Below, piece by piece: positions 25,337-35,600 of a stretch of DNA of 64,000 bases. A model generated the notes under the pieces. The model was not told the DNA's origin. It was given only the letters and a program-made list of their open reading frames with translations, and made no database searches. The translations under genes were made by a program, and so were the position numbers. Location: NCBI GenBank assembly GCA_024213275.1, contig JANAVG010000007.1:62001-126000 (forward strand), read 5' to 3'. This DNA is from Rossellomorea sp. BNER (GTDB lineage: Bacteria > Bacillota > Bacilli > Bacillales > Bacillaceae_B). Every line of letters begins with the position of its first letter. Positions within the stretch are counted from its first letter, which is position 1.

Positions 25337-28300
25337 TTATTGGATTCCAAGCTCTTGCAGAATCCTCTCCAATGTTTTGCCTTTGTAGTTCTTTTTTACC
25401 TTCGGGGCATTATCTACTGATGGATTTTGCATGAGGTAATTCTTCTTCACAAATCCAATGTCTGTAGCATCAACGCTGCCGTCGAAGTTAATATCTGCAT
25501 CACGGTCACTTGTTCCCCACTTCTCTTGAATGTAAACAGCATCCATCACATCAATGACATCGTCTTTATTTACATCACCAGCTTCGAGTGTTGTGAACAA
25601 GATATCTTTATTTCCATGAGAGCCCATCTTAAACGTTTTATGGAATGTGAAATGTCCTGGTATATTCAATTCCATATTGAGTTGTTCACCAATTACTGAT
25701 AATGGTAAATTGAAGTCAAACCCTGGACTATCATTCCCAATATTTCCTTCATAAATTGTTCCATCCTCACCAGTCATTTTTGCTTCTGCACCGGCTTGTG
25801 CATAGTCAAAGGATAATATAGGCACTTCCGGAACAAATTTGTTCATGAATGCCTCCGCCTTGATGGTACCTTCAGCCATTGCCTCGGGTTGCATACGAAA
25901 ATGAGGTGTTGCATTAAACAACATATCCTGAGTGTTTCCTTCAGCATCGGTAATGGAAGTCTTCATACTACTTGGTGAAAGCGTTCCCCCATACCAATTA
26001 TCTTTTATCTTATACGTTACGTTGACTAAAGGCAGGTCTCCCGATAAAGGCTGCTGTCCTTCCTTCAAGGTTGCGGTAACCTCTAACTGTGAAGAATAAG
26101 GATAACGATTATCATATTCAGCGTTCACCGAAATTTTATCACTCATGCCTGGTGCTGGTTTTACCTCTACTATATCAACATAATTTTTATTATAATTCAA
26201 TGTGTAAACTGCTTCTTTTACATTCTCTACATTATTTAAGGACAAAGTGACATCCAAATTTTCACCCATTTGTGCTGCTCGTTTGTCTGGCTGCGCAAGT
26301 GCATAAGGCTCCCCTTCTCTGATAAAGTAAATGTCACTGCTTTCTACATATGTTCTATTAGTGGCAGGATCGATCCCAGAAAAATCAAGATGCATTGGTC
26401 TTGTTTCGTCCATTGGAAAGTCAACTGAAAACGTTCCATCTTCATTTACCGCCATTTCTCCTCTGTTTCGGAAATTCAAATAATCCTGATAGACTACTTT
26501 ATTATCTCCTTGAGTAAAACTAAACCCTGCTTCTTTCATGTCCTTAATTTCTTTATCAAAAAGTGAACCAGTAATCTTGACTGTTTTTTCTTCTGGCTTG
26601 TATTCATATACACCCGACTCAAGGTTTAGAGAAAACTTTGGTGCATTATAGTCAATGTACAATGTATCCGTTTCCGAGAAAGTCTTGCCTTCATCATTTG
26701 TGGCAACAACTTTTACTTTATAAAAGCCAGGCTCAGCACGTTCCGGATGATGAGCAATTGGTTTGTCGGGACTCCCTGTCAGCGGGAAGTACACTCCATC
26801 AAAGGCTTTTCTTAGAGACAATTCTCCATTTGTTAAGCTCGAAGCAAATCCATCAACGGTTCCAATAAACCCGATTTCTTTGTTTGTTTTTCCATCTAAT
26901 AAGAAGAGGTCCAGTGTTTTCATATGTGATTTTAAATTGAAAGTAGCATCTGTAAATCGAGCCATACCTGAATTAAAATATTTATATGGATAGGTCATTG
27001 CTTCATGGCTAAGCTTGTAAGAATTGATTCCTTCTTCCACCGTTCGTATTGCAAATGGAACTTGGTAGGTTTCATCCGGGTTGTTTCTATTGGTATACAC
27101 GACATACCCTTCATATGTGCCTAGCTCTGCTGATTTTGGAATCGTAATGAAGACATTCATTTTCTTACGGGCATTTCCGTTAACTTTTATTGTTGATTTG
27201 GTTGTAAGGTTCACTCCGTTTGCAGAGGCATCCTTCGAGTCTCTGCGATCCTTTTGGAACTGCACGGACACATCAAATGTTTTGGATTCTTTACTATTGT
27301 TGTATAGAACAACGGAACGTTCATCTGTTAAATGTTGACCATTTGGGGCAAATGTACCGAAGCTAATAGCTCCAGTGTTATTGTCAATGCTTTTCAGCCT
27401 TTCTTTTCCATCAACTGGGTACAAAGTTTTGTCCAACACTTCAATTCTTGTTTGAGCATGGACAGCCTCGTATGGATCGACAACGCCGGCACCTACTTCA
27501 TATACACTGTAGTCTCCATTTAACGGGTCCGCTGTATTCATTAAGATTTCCTTTACCTGTGATGGTGATAATTCTGGATTTGATTGTAATAATAAGGCAG
27601 CAACACCCGCTGTGTTTGGACTTGCCATCGATGTTCCGGATAATCGTTCATATGCGTATTCATACTTCCCTATTTGATCCTCACCATGCATATAGGATGG
27701 AACCGTCGAGAAGACAGAGACACCAGGGGCTGTTACTTCCGGTTTTATGTCATACGTTGTCCTAGCCGGACCACGGGAGCTAAAGTCTGCCAATTTGTTT
27801 CCTTCTGTCGCTACTTGTCCCATTTCATCAAAAGAGAATGTTGCTTCTCCGGCTGAAAGTTTCTTTTTCAGCTCATTCCCTTGTTCGTAAGATAAATTGA
27901 ATGTCGGGACAAATTGATAGCCTTCACCTAAATATGCCGGAATGAAGCCTTCTCCTGGAATATGATTATAGAGCAAGACAGCTTTCGCGCCATTTTTATA
28001 GGCATGTTTTATTTTATCGGCAAACTGTATAATGCCACGTTGAACGAGTACGATTTTCCCATTCACATCTTTGTTAGTATAAGAAGATTCATATCCCATT
28101 CCTACATCAACAACTGGAAGGTTTTGTCCCTTTAGCTCATCCAAGTTGTCTTCATACCCTTTTCCAAGCAATTTCAAATCTGCAGGAAGCGTTGTGTCAG
28201 CATACAGTGTTCCTTTCGCCGTGACAATATTTTCGGAAGTGTTACTGGCCCCTACCGTTATGGCTAATGCTGCAGTTCCCGGCGAACCTAGGGTATACAT

Positions 28301-29440
28301 GCCATCGCCACTGTTTCCGGCTGATACGACGGCTGTCACTCCAGCAAGTACGGCATTATTTACGGCAATACTTGTTGCATACATTGGGTTGTTGTAATTT
28401 GCTCCAAGCGAAAGATTGACGACATCCAGATCATCCGCTACAGCTTGGTCAATTCCTGCTAATACATCATCTGTATACCCGGAACCATAAGGGCCCAAGA
28501 CACGATAGACATATAAATCAGCGTCTGGTGCTACCCCTGTTACTGCATGATCAGTGCTGTTTTTCCCTGTACCGGCAATGATCCCCGAAACGTGTGACCC
28601 ATGTTGAGTATAATAGTATGCACCTGTGAGAGGATTTCTTTCTGCGTATCCTGATTTCTTCCAATCCTCATACGACGTTTCCATCGGATCATTGTCATTG
28701 TCCACAAAGTCATAACCGCCTTTATAAACATCCTTTAAATCGGGATGGTTATAATCAGTGCCCGTATCTATTACCCCTACCTTTATCCCTTCTCCAGTAA
28801 GTCCCTCAGCATGTAATTTATCCACTCCTGGGAATGTACGCATCCCTGTTTCTTTTTTTTCGTTAGAGGAAAGATCTTGTTGAACTGGAGGCTCTACATA
28901 TACCTCATCATTTGACCAAACCGCTTTTACTTCGTTGGATTGTAGTAATGCCTTAACTTTGTTGGCAGGCAGCTCAATTGAAACACCATTAAAAGCATGC
29001 TTGTACGTTCTTTTTACTTTATAGACAGCTTTTTTCTTTTTTGCCACTTCTTTATAAATCTTTTGCAAATCTGATTTGAATGTTTTATGCGCAGCATCTG
29101 CTTTTTGTTTCGCTTCATTAAGTGACAGCTTTTTACCATTAGCAGCAGCTTCTAACACCGCTGTCTTAGCAGGCTTGTCCTTAAATTCTACAATGACGGA
29201 GATCTCTTCTTCACTTTCGAGATTTGTTTCTGGGGATAGTTGCAATCCTTCTAAATTGTTCACTTTTAATTGATTTAATGCTTGTCGCTGCTCAGGAGTT
29301 AACTTTGCCAGCACCTGGTCAATGGGTGATGCTATTGATGCTGTGGCAACCTGGTTGTCGGGAGTCTGGGCAAAAGGATTAAGCAATAACCCTGTGCCTA
29401 ACGTCAAAGTTGTTAAACTTTTCGTCAATTTGTATTTCAT
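25337..29440 (-). CDS. Multidomain secreted subtilase with cohesin-like and dockerin-like domains (copy 1)
   Basis: A 1367-residue secreted protease. Order: signal peptide (1-35), a segment IDQVLAKLTPEQRQAL, I9 propeptide (78-183), S8 domain with Asp225 (VGVIDTG), His280 (QHGSHVSG), Asn376 and Ser604 (SGTSMASP), and a PA insert at about 440-545. Fn3-like beta modules follow. Residues about 1043-1185 read like a cohesin (AQMGENLDVTLSLNNVENV, LPLVNVTYKI), then a carboxypeptidase-regulatory-like module with an IPGHF motif. Residues 1288-1338 are a dockerin-like pair of calcium loops (GDVNKDDVIDVMDA and ADINFDGSVDATD). The tail ends YKGKTLERILQELGIQ. It has its own promoter with the 48-bp element and lies behind a paired HTH/TPR regulator gene. 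Confidence 0.9.
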   Translation of the reverse strand: MKYKLTKSLTTLTLGTGLLLNPFAQTPDNQVATASIASPIDQVLAKLTPEQRQALNQLKVNNLEGLQLSPETNLESEEEISVIVEFKDKPAKTAVLEAAANGKKLSLNEAKQKADAAHKTFKSDLQKIYKEVAKKKKAVYKVKRTYKHAFNGVSIELPANKVKALLQSNEVKAVWSNDEVYVEPPVQQDLSSNEKKETGMRTFPGVDKLHAEGLTGEGIKVGVIDTGTDYNHPDLKDVYKGGYDFVDNDNDPMETSYEDWKKSGYAERNPLTGAYYYTQHGSHVSGIIAGTGKNSTDHAVTGVAPDADLYVYRVLGPYGSGYTDDVLAGIDQAVADDLDVVNLSLGANYNNPMYATSIAVNNAVLAGVTAVVSAGNSGDGMYTLGSPGTAALAITVGASNTSENIVTAKGTLYADTTLPADLKLLGKGYEDNLDELKGQNLPVVDVGMGYESSYTNKDVNGKIVLVQRGIIQFADKIKHAYKNGAKAVLLYNHIPGEGFIPAYLGEGYQFVPTFNLSYEQGNELKKKLSAGEATFSFDEMGQVATEGNKLADFSSRGPARTTYDIKPEVTAPGVSVFSTVPSYMHGEDQIGKYEYAYERLSGTSMASPNTAGVAALLLQSNPELSPSQVKEILMNTADPLNGDYSVYEVGAGVVDPYEAVHAQTRIEVLDKTLYPVDGKERLKSIDNNTGAISFGTFAPNGQHLTDERSVVLYNNSKESKTFDVSVQFQKDRRDSKDASANGVNLTTKSTIKVNGNARKKMNVFITIPKSAELGTYEGYVVYTNRNNPDETYQVPFAIRTVEEGINSYKLSHEAMTYPYKYFNSGMARFTDATFNLKSHMKTLDLFLLDGKTNKEIGFIGTVDGFASSLTNGELSLRKAFDGVYFPLTGSPDKPIAHHPERAEPGFYKVKVVATNDEGKTFSETDTLYIDYNAPKFSLNLESGVYEYKPEEKTVKITGSLFDKEIKDMKEAGFSFTQGDNKVVYQDYLNFRNRGEMAVNEDGTFSVDFPMDETRPMHLDFSGIDPATNRTYVESSDIYFIREGEPYALAQPDKRAAQMGENLDVTLSLNNVENVKEAVYTLNYNKNYVDIVEVKPAPGMSDKISVNAEYDNRYPYSSQLEVTATLKEGQQPLSGDLPLVNVTYKIKDNWYGGTLSPSSMKTSITDAEGNTQDMLFNATPHFRMQPEAMAEGTIKAEAFMNKFVPEVPILSFDYAQAGAEAKMTGEDGTIYEGNIGNDSPGFDFNLPLSVIGEQLNMELNIPGHFTFHKTFKMGSHGNKDILFTTLEAGDVNKDDVIDVMDAVYIQEKWGTSDRDADINFDGSVDATDIGFVKKNYLMQNPSVDNAPKVKKNYKGKTLERILQELGIQ

Positions 29441-29477
29441 TCATCTCTTCCCTTCTATTTTAATTAACTTCATTTCG

Positions 29478-29525
29478 ATTATATTTGGACTTGATGGGAT
29501 ATAATTTTTTAAAAATTCAATCAAA
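29478..29525 (-). promoter_or_regulatory. 48-bp promoter element, copy A (before subtilase copy 1)
   Basis: Reads TTTGAT-N24-ATCAAG-N6-TATAAT on the minus strand, ending 37 bases before the ATG. The N24 spacer holds AATTTTT..AAAAATTATATCCC. The TATAAT is the likely -10 box; no -35 hexamer is recognisable, as expected for an activator-dependent promoter. Three other copies in the window have identical spacing. Confidence 0.75.
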
Positions 29526-29530
29526 TTGAA

Positions 29531-29568
29531 AAAAAAAGAAAAAGGGCTCTTTTTAAGCTCTTTTTCTC
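29531..29568 (-). terminator. Terminator between regulator and subtilase copy 1
   Basis: On the minus strand GAAAAAGAGCTT and AGAGCCCTTTTTC form a hairpin followed by a long T run, separating the regulator transcript from the protease gene. Confidence 0.6.
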
Positions 29569-29580
29569 AAGTTAATTATT

Positions 29581-30834
29581 CTAATTTTTCCCTGTTTGTA
29601 ATAGCTGAGAGTATTTTTTATCGTGTTGGGGAGTCGCATAAAATCTGTATTTCCAAAAAGCTAACAAACATTTTTTGAACCTTTCCATATTTCCTATCCT
29701 ATTTGATAAATCCGCCACTTCCACTAGTTCATCCAACCCTTTTTCAAATTGACTGCTTTTACATTGAAACAAGGCGTGCGCATAGCGAAAGTCTAAATTC
29801 ATTTTTTCTTTTAGCCACGGTTCCTTGCTCTCGGCCATATCGTCGATTACTTGTTTGAACCTTTCCATGAGGGTTTTAGCATCTTCTAAACGATCTAATC
29901 GAACGAATGTCTCAAATATCCTCGGCAGGCCCACATATATATCATCCCTGTTTTCCAGCCAAGAGAGATACTCGTCAACATATTCCAACTTTCCAAAATC
30001 CAATAGGGCTGCATAGCGGTTACCTGCAGCAATTTCCGCATAAAACTCGCTTACTTTTGAGTATTCATCAATTATATTCAATACTTCTTCAAGAGAGTCC
30101 CCTATTCTTGATAGAACAAGTCCCTTATACATTAAGGCCCGTCCATAATAGTCGCCTTCGGGTGCCAGTTTCTTTAATTTATCTGAGTAATTCAGAACCT
30201 GCCTCCATTCCTCACGCCGATAGTAATCTGCAATAATCCACATGTAGGCTTCCAACCTGATTTCATTAGGCATGTACGCTAATTGATCTAACACAAAAGA
30301 CAGGGCATACTGTCCTTTGCCTGTTCTTCTTACAATATAGAATCTCCTGAAATAACTTACCGCGACTTTTTCTGAAAAGCGATCCGACTCGCTTTCAATC
30401 AGCACCTCATAGAGAGGCAGTGCATTCTCATCTTTTCCTGCTTTAAAAAGCTTTTCAGCAACAGAAAAGATATAAAATAAATTTTTCTTTCTAATCGTTT
30501 TTGACTGTTCTTCCAACATTAAATTTAATAATTCATTAGAATGCTTCTCAAACCCTTCGGCTGCACACTTATACAAGAACTGTATACTTCTGCGTTTGTC
30601 CACGCGATTTCCTTCATTTAAGCATTCCTTTACATAATATGGATAAAACATACCTTCAGCTAAACCAAATGCAGTTGTAATGGCATCCAGATTTTGCAAT
30701 GAAAGGGGCTGCTTGTGATTGAGAATGCGGCTGATTTCGCTTATATGTATACCGGATTTCGTTGAAAGTTTTGTTTTATTCCAATTTTTCATTTGCATAT
30801 ACTTTTGAATTTCTTGATATAGAACAGCATTCAT
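29581..30834 (-). CDS. XRE-type HTH regulator with TPR-like repeats (RRNPP-like), copy 1
   Basis: A 417-residue protein. Residues 1-65 form an XRE-like helix-turn-helix (NKTKLSTKSGIHISEISRIL, then LSLQNLDAITTAFGL); the remaining 350 residues are all-helical with TPR-like pairs (YIFSVAEKLFKAGKDENALP, ALMYKGLVLSRIGDSLEEVL, DFRYAHALFQCKSSQFEKGL). This layout matches RRNPP quorum-sensing receptors (PlcR, NprR, Rgg, AimR), which bind short exported peptides through the TPR part. ATG at 30834 is supported by AGGTG at 6 bases. A paralogue of the same length stands before the other duplicated protease. No PapR/NprX-like peptide gene was found next to it, so the ligand, if any, is unknown. Confidence 0.8.
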   Translation of the reverse strand: MNAVLYQEIQKYMQMKNWNKTKLSTKSGIHISEISRILNHKQPLSLQNLDAITTAFGLAEGMFYPYYVKECLNEGNRVDKRRSIQFLYKCAAEGFEKHSNELLNLMLEEQSKTIRKKNLFYIFSVAEKLFKAGKDENALPLYEVLIESESDRFSEKVAVSYFRRFYIVRRTGKGQYALSFVLDQLAYMPNEIRLEAYMWIIADYYRREEWRQVLNYSDKLKKLAPEGDYYGRALMYKGLVLSRIGDSLEEVLNIIDEYSKVSEFYAEIAAGNRYAALLDFGKLEYVDEYLSWLENRDDIYVGLPRIFETFVRLDRLEDAKTLMERFKQVIDDMAESKEPWLKEKMNLDFRYAHALFQCKSSQFEKGLDELVEVADLSNRIGNMERFKKCLLAFWKYRFYATPQHDKKYSQLLQTGKN

Positions 30835-31100
30835 TTTATTCACCTGCTCCTTTTTTTGAAAACGAATTCACTTGTTGCCATTTCCCTCTCTCTCTTGATT
30901 ACCATTTGCTAGTTTATTCAAGTAGATGCAGGATACCCCTTACGCCTTTCACCTTAAAAAGAAATATATTATTTAAATAACGCTACATGAATTCCATTCA
31001 CTGAATTTCGTAGGACATATTCAATAATTGTTCGCCTTCTCCTATACCAAGAGTGTAATAAAGCTAGGCTGGAGTTTTAAAAGCGCTTTCTTTTTATTGA

Positions 31101-31148
31101 TTTGATAGAATTTTTCAAAAATATTATCCCATCAAATTCAATTATAAT
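31101..31148 (+). promoter_or_regulatory. 48-bp promoter element, copy B (before the plus-strand regulator)
   Basis: TTTGAT-N24-ATCAAA-N6-TATAAT on the plus strand, about 120 bases ahead of the ATG at 31270. It lies between two divergent regulator genes but has a -10 box only in the rightward direction. Confidence 0.75.
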
Positions 31149-31269
31149 CAAAGGAAAATGATAGAAAAGATGAGAGCACTTTACAAGTCAAATTGACCAA
31201 AACTGGATTTTCCGAATTGTGAGGTTTTTGCTCTTTAGTTAATTCTTTCAAGTATGGAGTGAATATAGC

Positions 31270-32496
31270 ATGTATAAAGGGAAAATTATAAAATTTTATC
31301 GCCAAAAAGCTAAATTAACACAACAACAGATTGGCAATGGGATTTGCTCAAATACACATGTTAGCAAAATTGAACGCGGGATGACAGATTATTCTCCAGA
31401 GATCACCTTACTTCTTTCTAAAAGGCTTGGAATTAATATTGAAGAGGAGGTAAAGCGTTATAAACATATAAAGACTCTACTTGATAGTTGGCATGATGCA
31501 ATGATTAAGCAACGAGATAAAGAAATCGAATTGATAAAAGACAAGCTAGAGAAAGAACCATTAATTCAGATCAGTGACTATCAAATTCTTTATGAACTCC
31601 TGAGGGCGAGATACCATCTTCTGCATAATAATCTTAAACAGGCCGACAAAACCATAAAAGCTATACAAAAAAAACATAAATATTTGCCTTCCTACGAGAG
31701 TAACTTACTAAAACATCTTTTAGGAATGTATTACTTGTCTAAAAAGGATGTGATAAAAGCGTTCACTATTTTAAAAGCAATTAACGGTGAAGATTACAAC
31801 AATGCAGAGTACTATCTTACTTTAGCTACTTCCTACCTTGCCGCAGGTTCTAAGGTAATGGCTTATTACTATGCAGAAAAATCGCTGCAATTTTTTATTA
31901 ATAGCAATAATATTCTTAAAGCTATTGATGCCGAAATGATTATGTTAATGACACGCGAAAGTGACGGACACCGTGATTTTCAAATAAAAGTCGAGCAATA
32001 TCATGCTTTAATTCAAACTTGCGAACTGTGCCATGCTCTTGATAAGAAGGCACGGCTGCTGCATAACTTAGCATATGAATACTATAATAGAAACGAATAT
32101 GAAGCGGCCAAACAACTGTATGAACAATCGATGGTTCTGAAGGAAAAAAAATCAGCGTTTTATTTAATCTCCCTGGAAGGATTCATCCGGTGCTGCCTTG
32201 AAGGGAATCTATTGTCGAATAATGAATTAGTTAAACTTGCCTACGAGGGGTTATCGATCGCAATGGAGACTACTGAATATTTATATTCGATCAATTTCAA
32301 GCTTCTTCTCCATTTGATCAACGAACACCATTCAGAATATTATAGTTACCTAACCACGAACGCTTTACCGTACTTTAAAAAGTGTGGTTGTGTAACGTTA
32401 GTACAGCGATACGAAAAAGAACTCTTTCATTACTATTTAAAAACCGACAAAACCGGTAAAGCTCTTGAACTGGCGACAAAAGTAATAATGGATTAA
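31270..32496 (+). CDS. XRE-type HTH regulator with TPR repeats (NprR/PlcR-like)
   Basis: A 408-residue protein with a canonical XRE helix-turn-helix at residues 5-60 (KIIKFYRQKAKLTQQQIGNG followed by SNTHVSKIERGMTDYSPEIT) and a TPR array after about residue 95 (LHNLAYEYYNRNEYEAAKQL is a good TPR unit). It belongs to the RRNPP type but differs from the two minus-strand paralogues, mainly in its HTH. GGAGTG precedes the ATG. It is transcribed away from them under element B, suggesting it is itself controlled by the local circuit. No small signal-peptide gene was recognised between its stop and the terminator. Confidence 0.85.
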   Translation: MYKGKIIKFYRQKAKLTQQQIGNGICSNTHVSKIERGMTDYSPEITLLLSKRLGINIEEEVKRYKHIKTLLDSWHDAMIKQRDKEIELIKDKLEKEPLIQISDYQILYELLRARYHLLHNNLKQADKTIKAIQKKHKYLPSYESNLLKHLLGMYYLSKKDVIKAFTILKAINGEDYNNAEYYLTLATSYLAAGSKVMAYYYAEKSLQFFINSNNILKAIDAEMIMLMTRESDGHRDFQIKVEQYHALIQTCELCHALDKKARLLHNLAYEYYNRNEYEAAKQLYEQSMVLKEKKSAFYLISLEGFIRCCLEGNLLSNNELVKLAYEGLSIAMETTEYLYSINFKLLLHLINEHHSEYYSYLTTNALPYFKKCGCVTLVQRYEKELFHYYLKTDKTGKALELATKVIMD

Positions 32497-32601
32497 AAGG
32501 ATATTAGGTAACGTATTTTCCAAAAGAGGCTGTCTAAAAAGGGAAAACTCATTAAAAACGGAAATTCAAGAATGTTGATATAGCAGTATTCATTAACAAG
32601 T

Positions 32602-32650
32602 AAAGGGGCATCCAATAGCCGAAAATCGACTTATTGGACAGCCCCTTTTG
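32602..32650. terminator. Bidirectional terminator
   Basis: AAAGGGGC..CCAATA and TATTGG..AGCCCCTTTT form a strong hairpin with A and T runs on both sides, between the plus-strand regulator and the converging third subtilase. Confidence 0.85.
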
Positions 32651-32658
32651 TATTATTG

Positions 32659-35600
32659 CTAATTTCTTGTTTCAAGACCAATGGAACGGAATAATTTTTC
32701 CAATGTAACCTTGCCAAGTTTTTCTTTTGGCTTTTTATTCTCTTTGGCATCTGGTCCTTTTTCTAAGAAATTTTTCTCGATGAAACGAAGATCCGTTTCA
32801 TCTACTTTTCCATCTTGGTTAATGTCTCCCTTGTTAACCCCTACATTTTCTTTTCCGTATGAGAAAACTGCGATGATCGCATCTTGGATATCAACCATCT
32901 TATCGCCATTAACATCACCTGCATAGCTTCTGTCCATATCTACTATCATTCGTACACCGGCTAGTTCTCCATCGACGCTTTTCACTACTTTCGTCGTTAC
33001 TTTGCTCGAGAGATGTCCTGGTACCTTCACATAGATTTCATACTCATTTTCTGATAACGGAAGGTTATCGATTGTAAAGTATCCATTATCATAAATTTCC
33101 GAATCTTCGTAGGTTTTACCATCTGCCGCTTTTGCATATACTTTCGCTCCAAGCTTAGAATAGTCGATTGAATAATCCAATTGTCCATTCTCTTTATAGA
33201 AAGCTTCAGGCTTAATATTTCCATTCACAATAGAGTGTCCAGCCAAAATCGTAAATGACCTGTCTTTAAATACACGGATAGTTGAAGGATCAGAGTCTGA
33301 TGTCTTCTTATATTTAAAAGAACGCGTTTCAAATGTCAAGTCCTGTGGGGCATAGTATTCGTCACCAATGACCTTGAACGTGACATCTAAGAATGGAAGG
33401 TCTTTATCGATTTTCAACTCATTTTGGTCAATCGAAGCCCCTACTTTGACGTTCCCTTCAGTGACTGCTGGTTCAGATACATTAACTGTTACTCCTTTTT
33501 GTTCAGCATATTTCTTAAATGCCTCATTGACTTTGACATTTTCAAATTCAAAGAAATTTTTATAAAAAGGGATGCTGAATTCCCCGGAGGCGAGCTGCTG
33601 AACATTGTTCAAATTCAATGTCATGGTAATTTCGTCACCCAGACGGACCTTTTCTTTATCATAACTAGGAACCACATATTCCGTTCCTTCTTTTATGAAC
33701 ATGTAGTTGTTAATGCTTTCTGGATATCCTTCGGATGCTGTAGCATTATCGAAAATAAATAAGTTGGAATCCAAATATGACCTCTCGTCAATTCTTTCCT
33801 TCGCTGCAGGGAATCTAAAGTTGCCGTCCTTATCAACATTAAGTAAATAATGATTATAGAAGTTGTATTCCCACCACAATACGCCATTCGTGGATTGATC
33901 AATAATCATCCCTTTCTCTTTAAGGGCATCGACAGTCGAATTATACACATTTCCGTGTACCCATACCGCTGGACCATCTAATCCTTCTTCTTCTGTATAC
34001 ATCGAATCATTTACTTCATAAAGACCAGGTTCCATGGAAAGCTCTACTTCTGGAGGCGTATTGTCAATCATAACAATCGCTTCCCTACTGTGTGGTTTAC
34101 CTTGCTCATCATACCCAATCATTTCGAACGTATAATCACCTTCCGGCAGTTTCACCATTTTATCAGAAATTGGCTCCGAAGGATCATTGGTGAATGGGTA
34201 TACCTGTCCAGTAAAAATTTTATCGCCCCAATAATCAATACCAGTCATTAAATGGCTTGCATCAATGGTTCCCATAAATCCAATTGCTTCTCCAGATTTT
34301 CCATCCCTCACCAACATATCAATCGTCTTTAATGGGCTTGATAAATTGATGATTGCATTGGTATATGGCGTATAATACGGATGTACCTTCGAATCATTCG
34401 CAATCATCGGTCTTGTCAATACCATTTTCTCAAATCCTTTGTCTGTCACACGGATGGAAAACGGGAGTTGATAATTCTCTTCTTCATTTTTCGAATTGAC
34501 AAGGTGAATGTACCCTTCATAACGTCCGAATTTCGCATCTTCTGAAACACGAATCATCGGCTCAATCTCTGCAGATTTTGCTGCTTCTACAGAAATCGTA
34601 TCGGGCATCGTTACTTCTACCCCATTTTTGCCGGCATCTTGAATTTGTCCCTTAGCCGGTATAAACTCAACATTTGTGATAAATTCCTGCGCATCTTGTT
34701 CATTGAAGTTTTGAATCACGACTTTTCTGCTGTCTTCAATATGTCCTTCTTCCTTTTTAAAGTGAGTGCCAAAAGCAATGGAACCCGTTTCTTCATCAAT
34801 TTCGACAAGGCTGCCATCTTGTTCATGCATCGTTTTGTCCATAACCTTCACCAATGTATCCGCTTGGACTGACTCATACGCATCAATTCTGCCTGCACCA
34901 ACTTCATTGACTGAATAGTGGCCATTCATTTTATCAGCTGTATTCATTAAAGCTTCTTTCACTTCGAAAGGTGTATATTCAGGATGTTCTTGCAAGATGA
35001 GCGCTGCTGTACCTGCTACGTGAGGAGAAGCCATTGATGTTCCATTAAGAAGGCCATAAGCCATATCGTAATTTTCCCCGTCTTGCGGATCATTTAAATA
35101 TTCAGGCATTGTCGAGAATATCGCCACACCTGGTGCTACGACATCTGGTTTAATATCATCATTCCCGTTAGCAGGACCTCTCGAGCTAAATTCCGCTAAG
35201 TGATCTCCTCCTGTCTTGACGCTGCCCAATGACTCAAAGGTAATTTCATTTTGTGATTTCAATAGTTCCCCTTCAGCTTTTGACAGGCGGAAAGCAGGAA
35301 TATAATTAGACCCTTCACCTATGAAGGCTTCTATTTCACCATCAACATTGTTATAAACAATCGCAGCTTTAGCACCTGCGACTTTTGCATTTTGCACTTT
35401 TTCATCGAACGTAATGTCGCCTCGTTGAATGAGTGCTACCTTACCAGCTACATCTTTTTGATTAAAATCGGCTTTTGTCCCTATTCCAACTTCAACAATC
35501 GGAAGGGTCAAATTCGTTAGATCTTCTAAGTGATCTGTGTAATTTTGCGCTAACAGCTGCATGTCTGTTAACGTTTGGTCCCCTGCACTTGCAGTAAACG

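Noticed and set aside
32520-32600. Possible insertion-sequence end near AGGCTGTCTAAAAAG
   Set aside because: No matching inverted end or transposase fragment nearby; the following hairpin is explained as a terminator.
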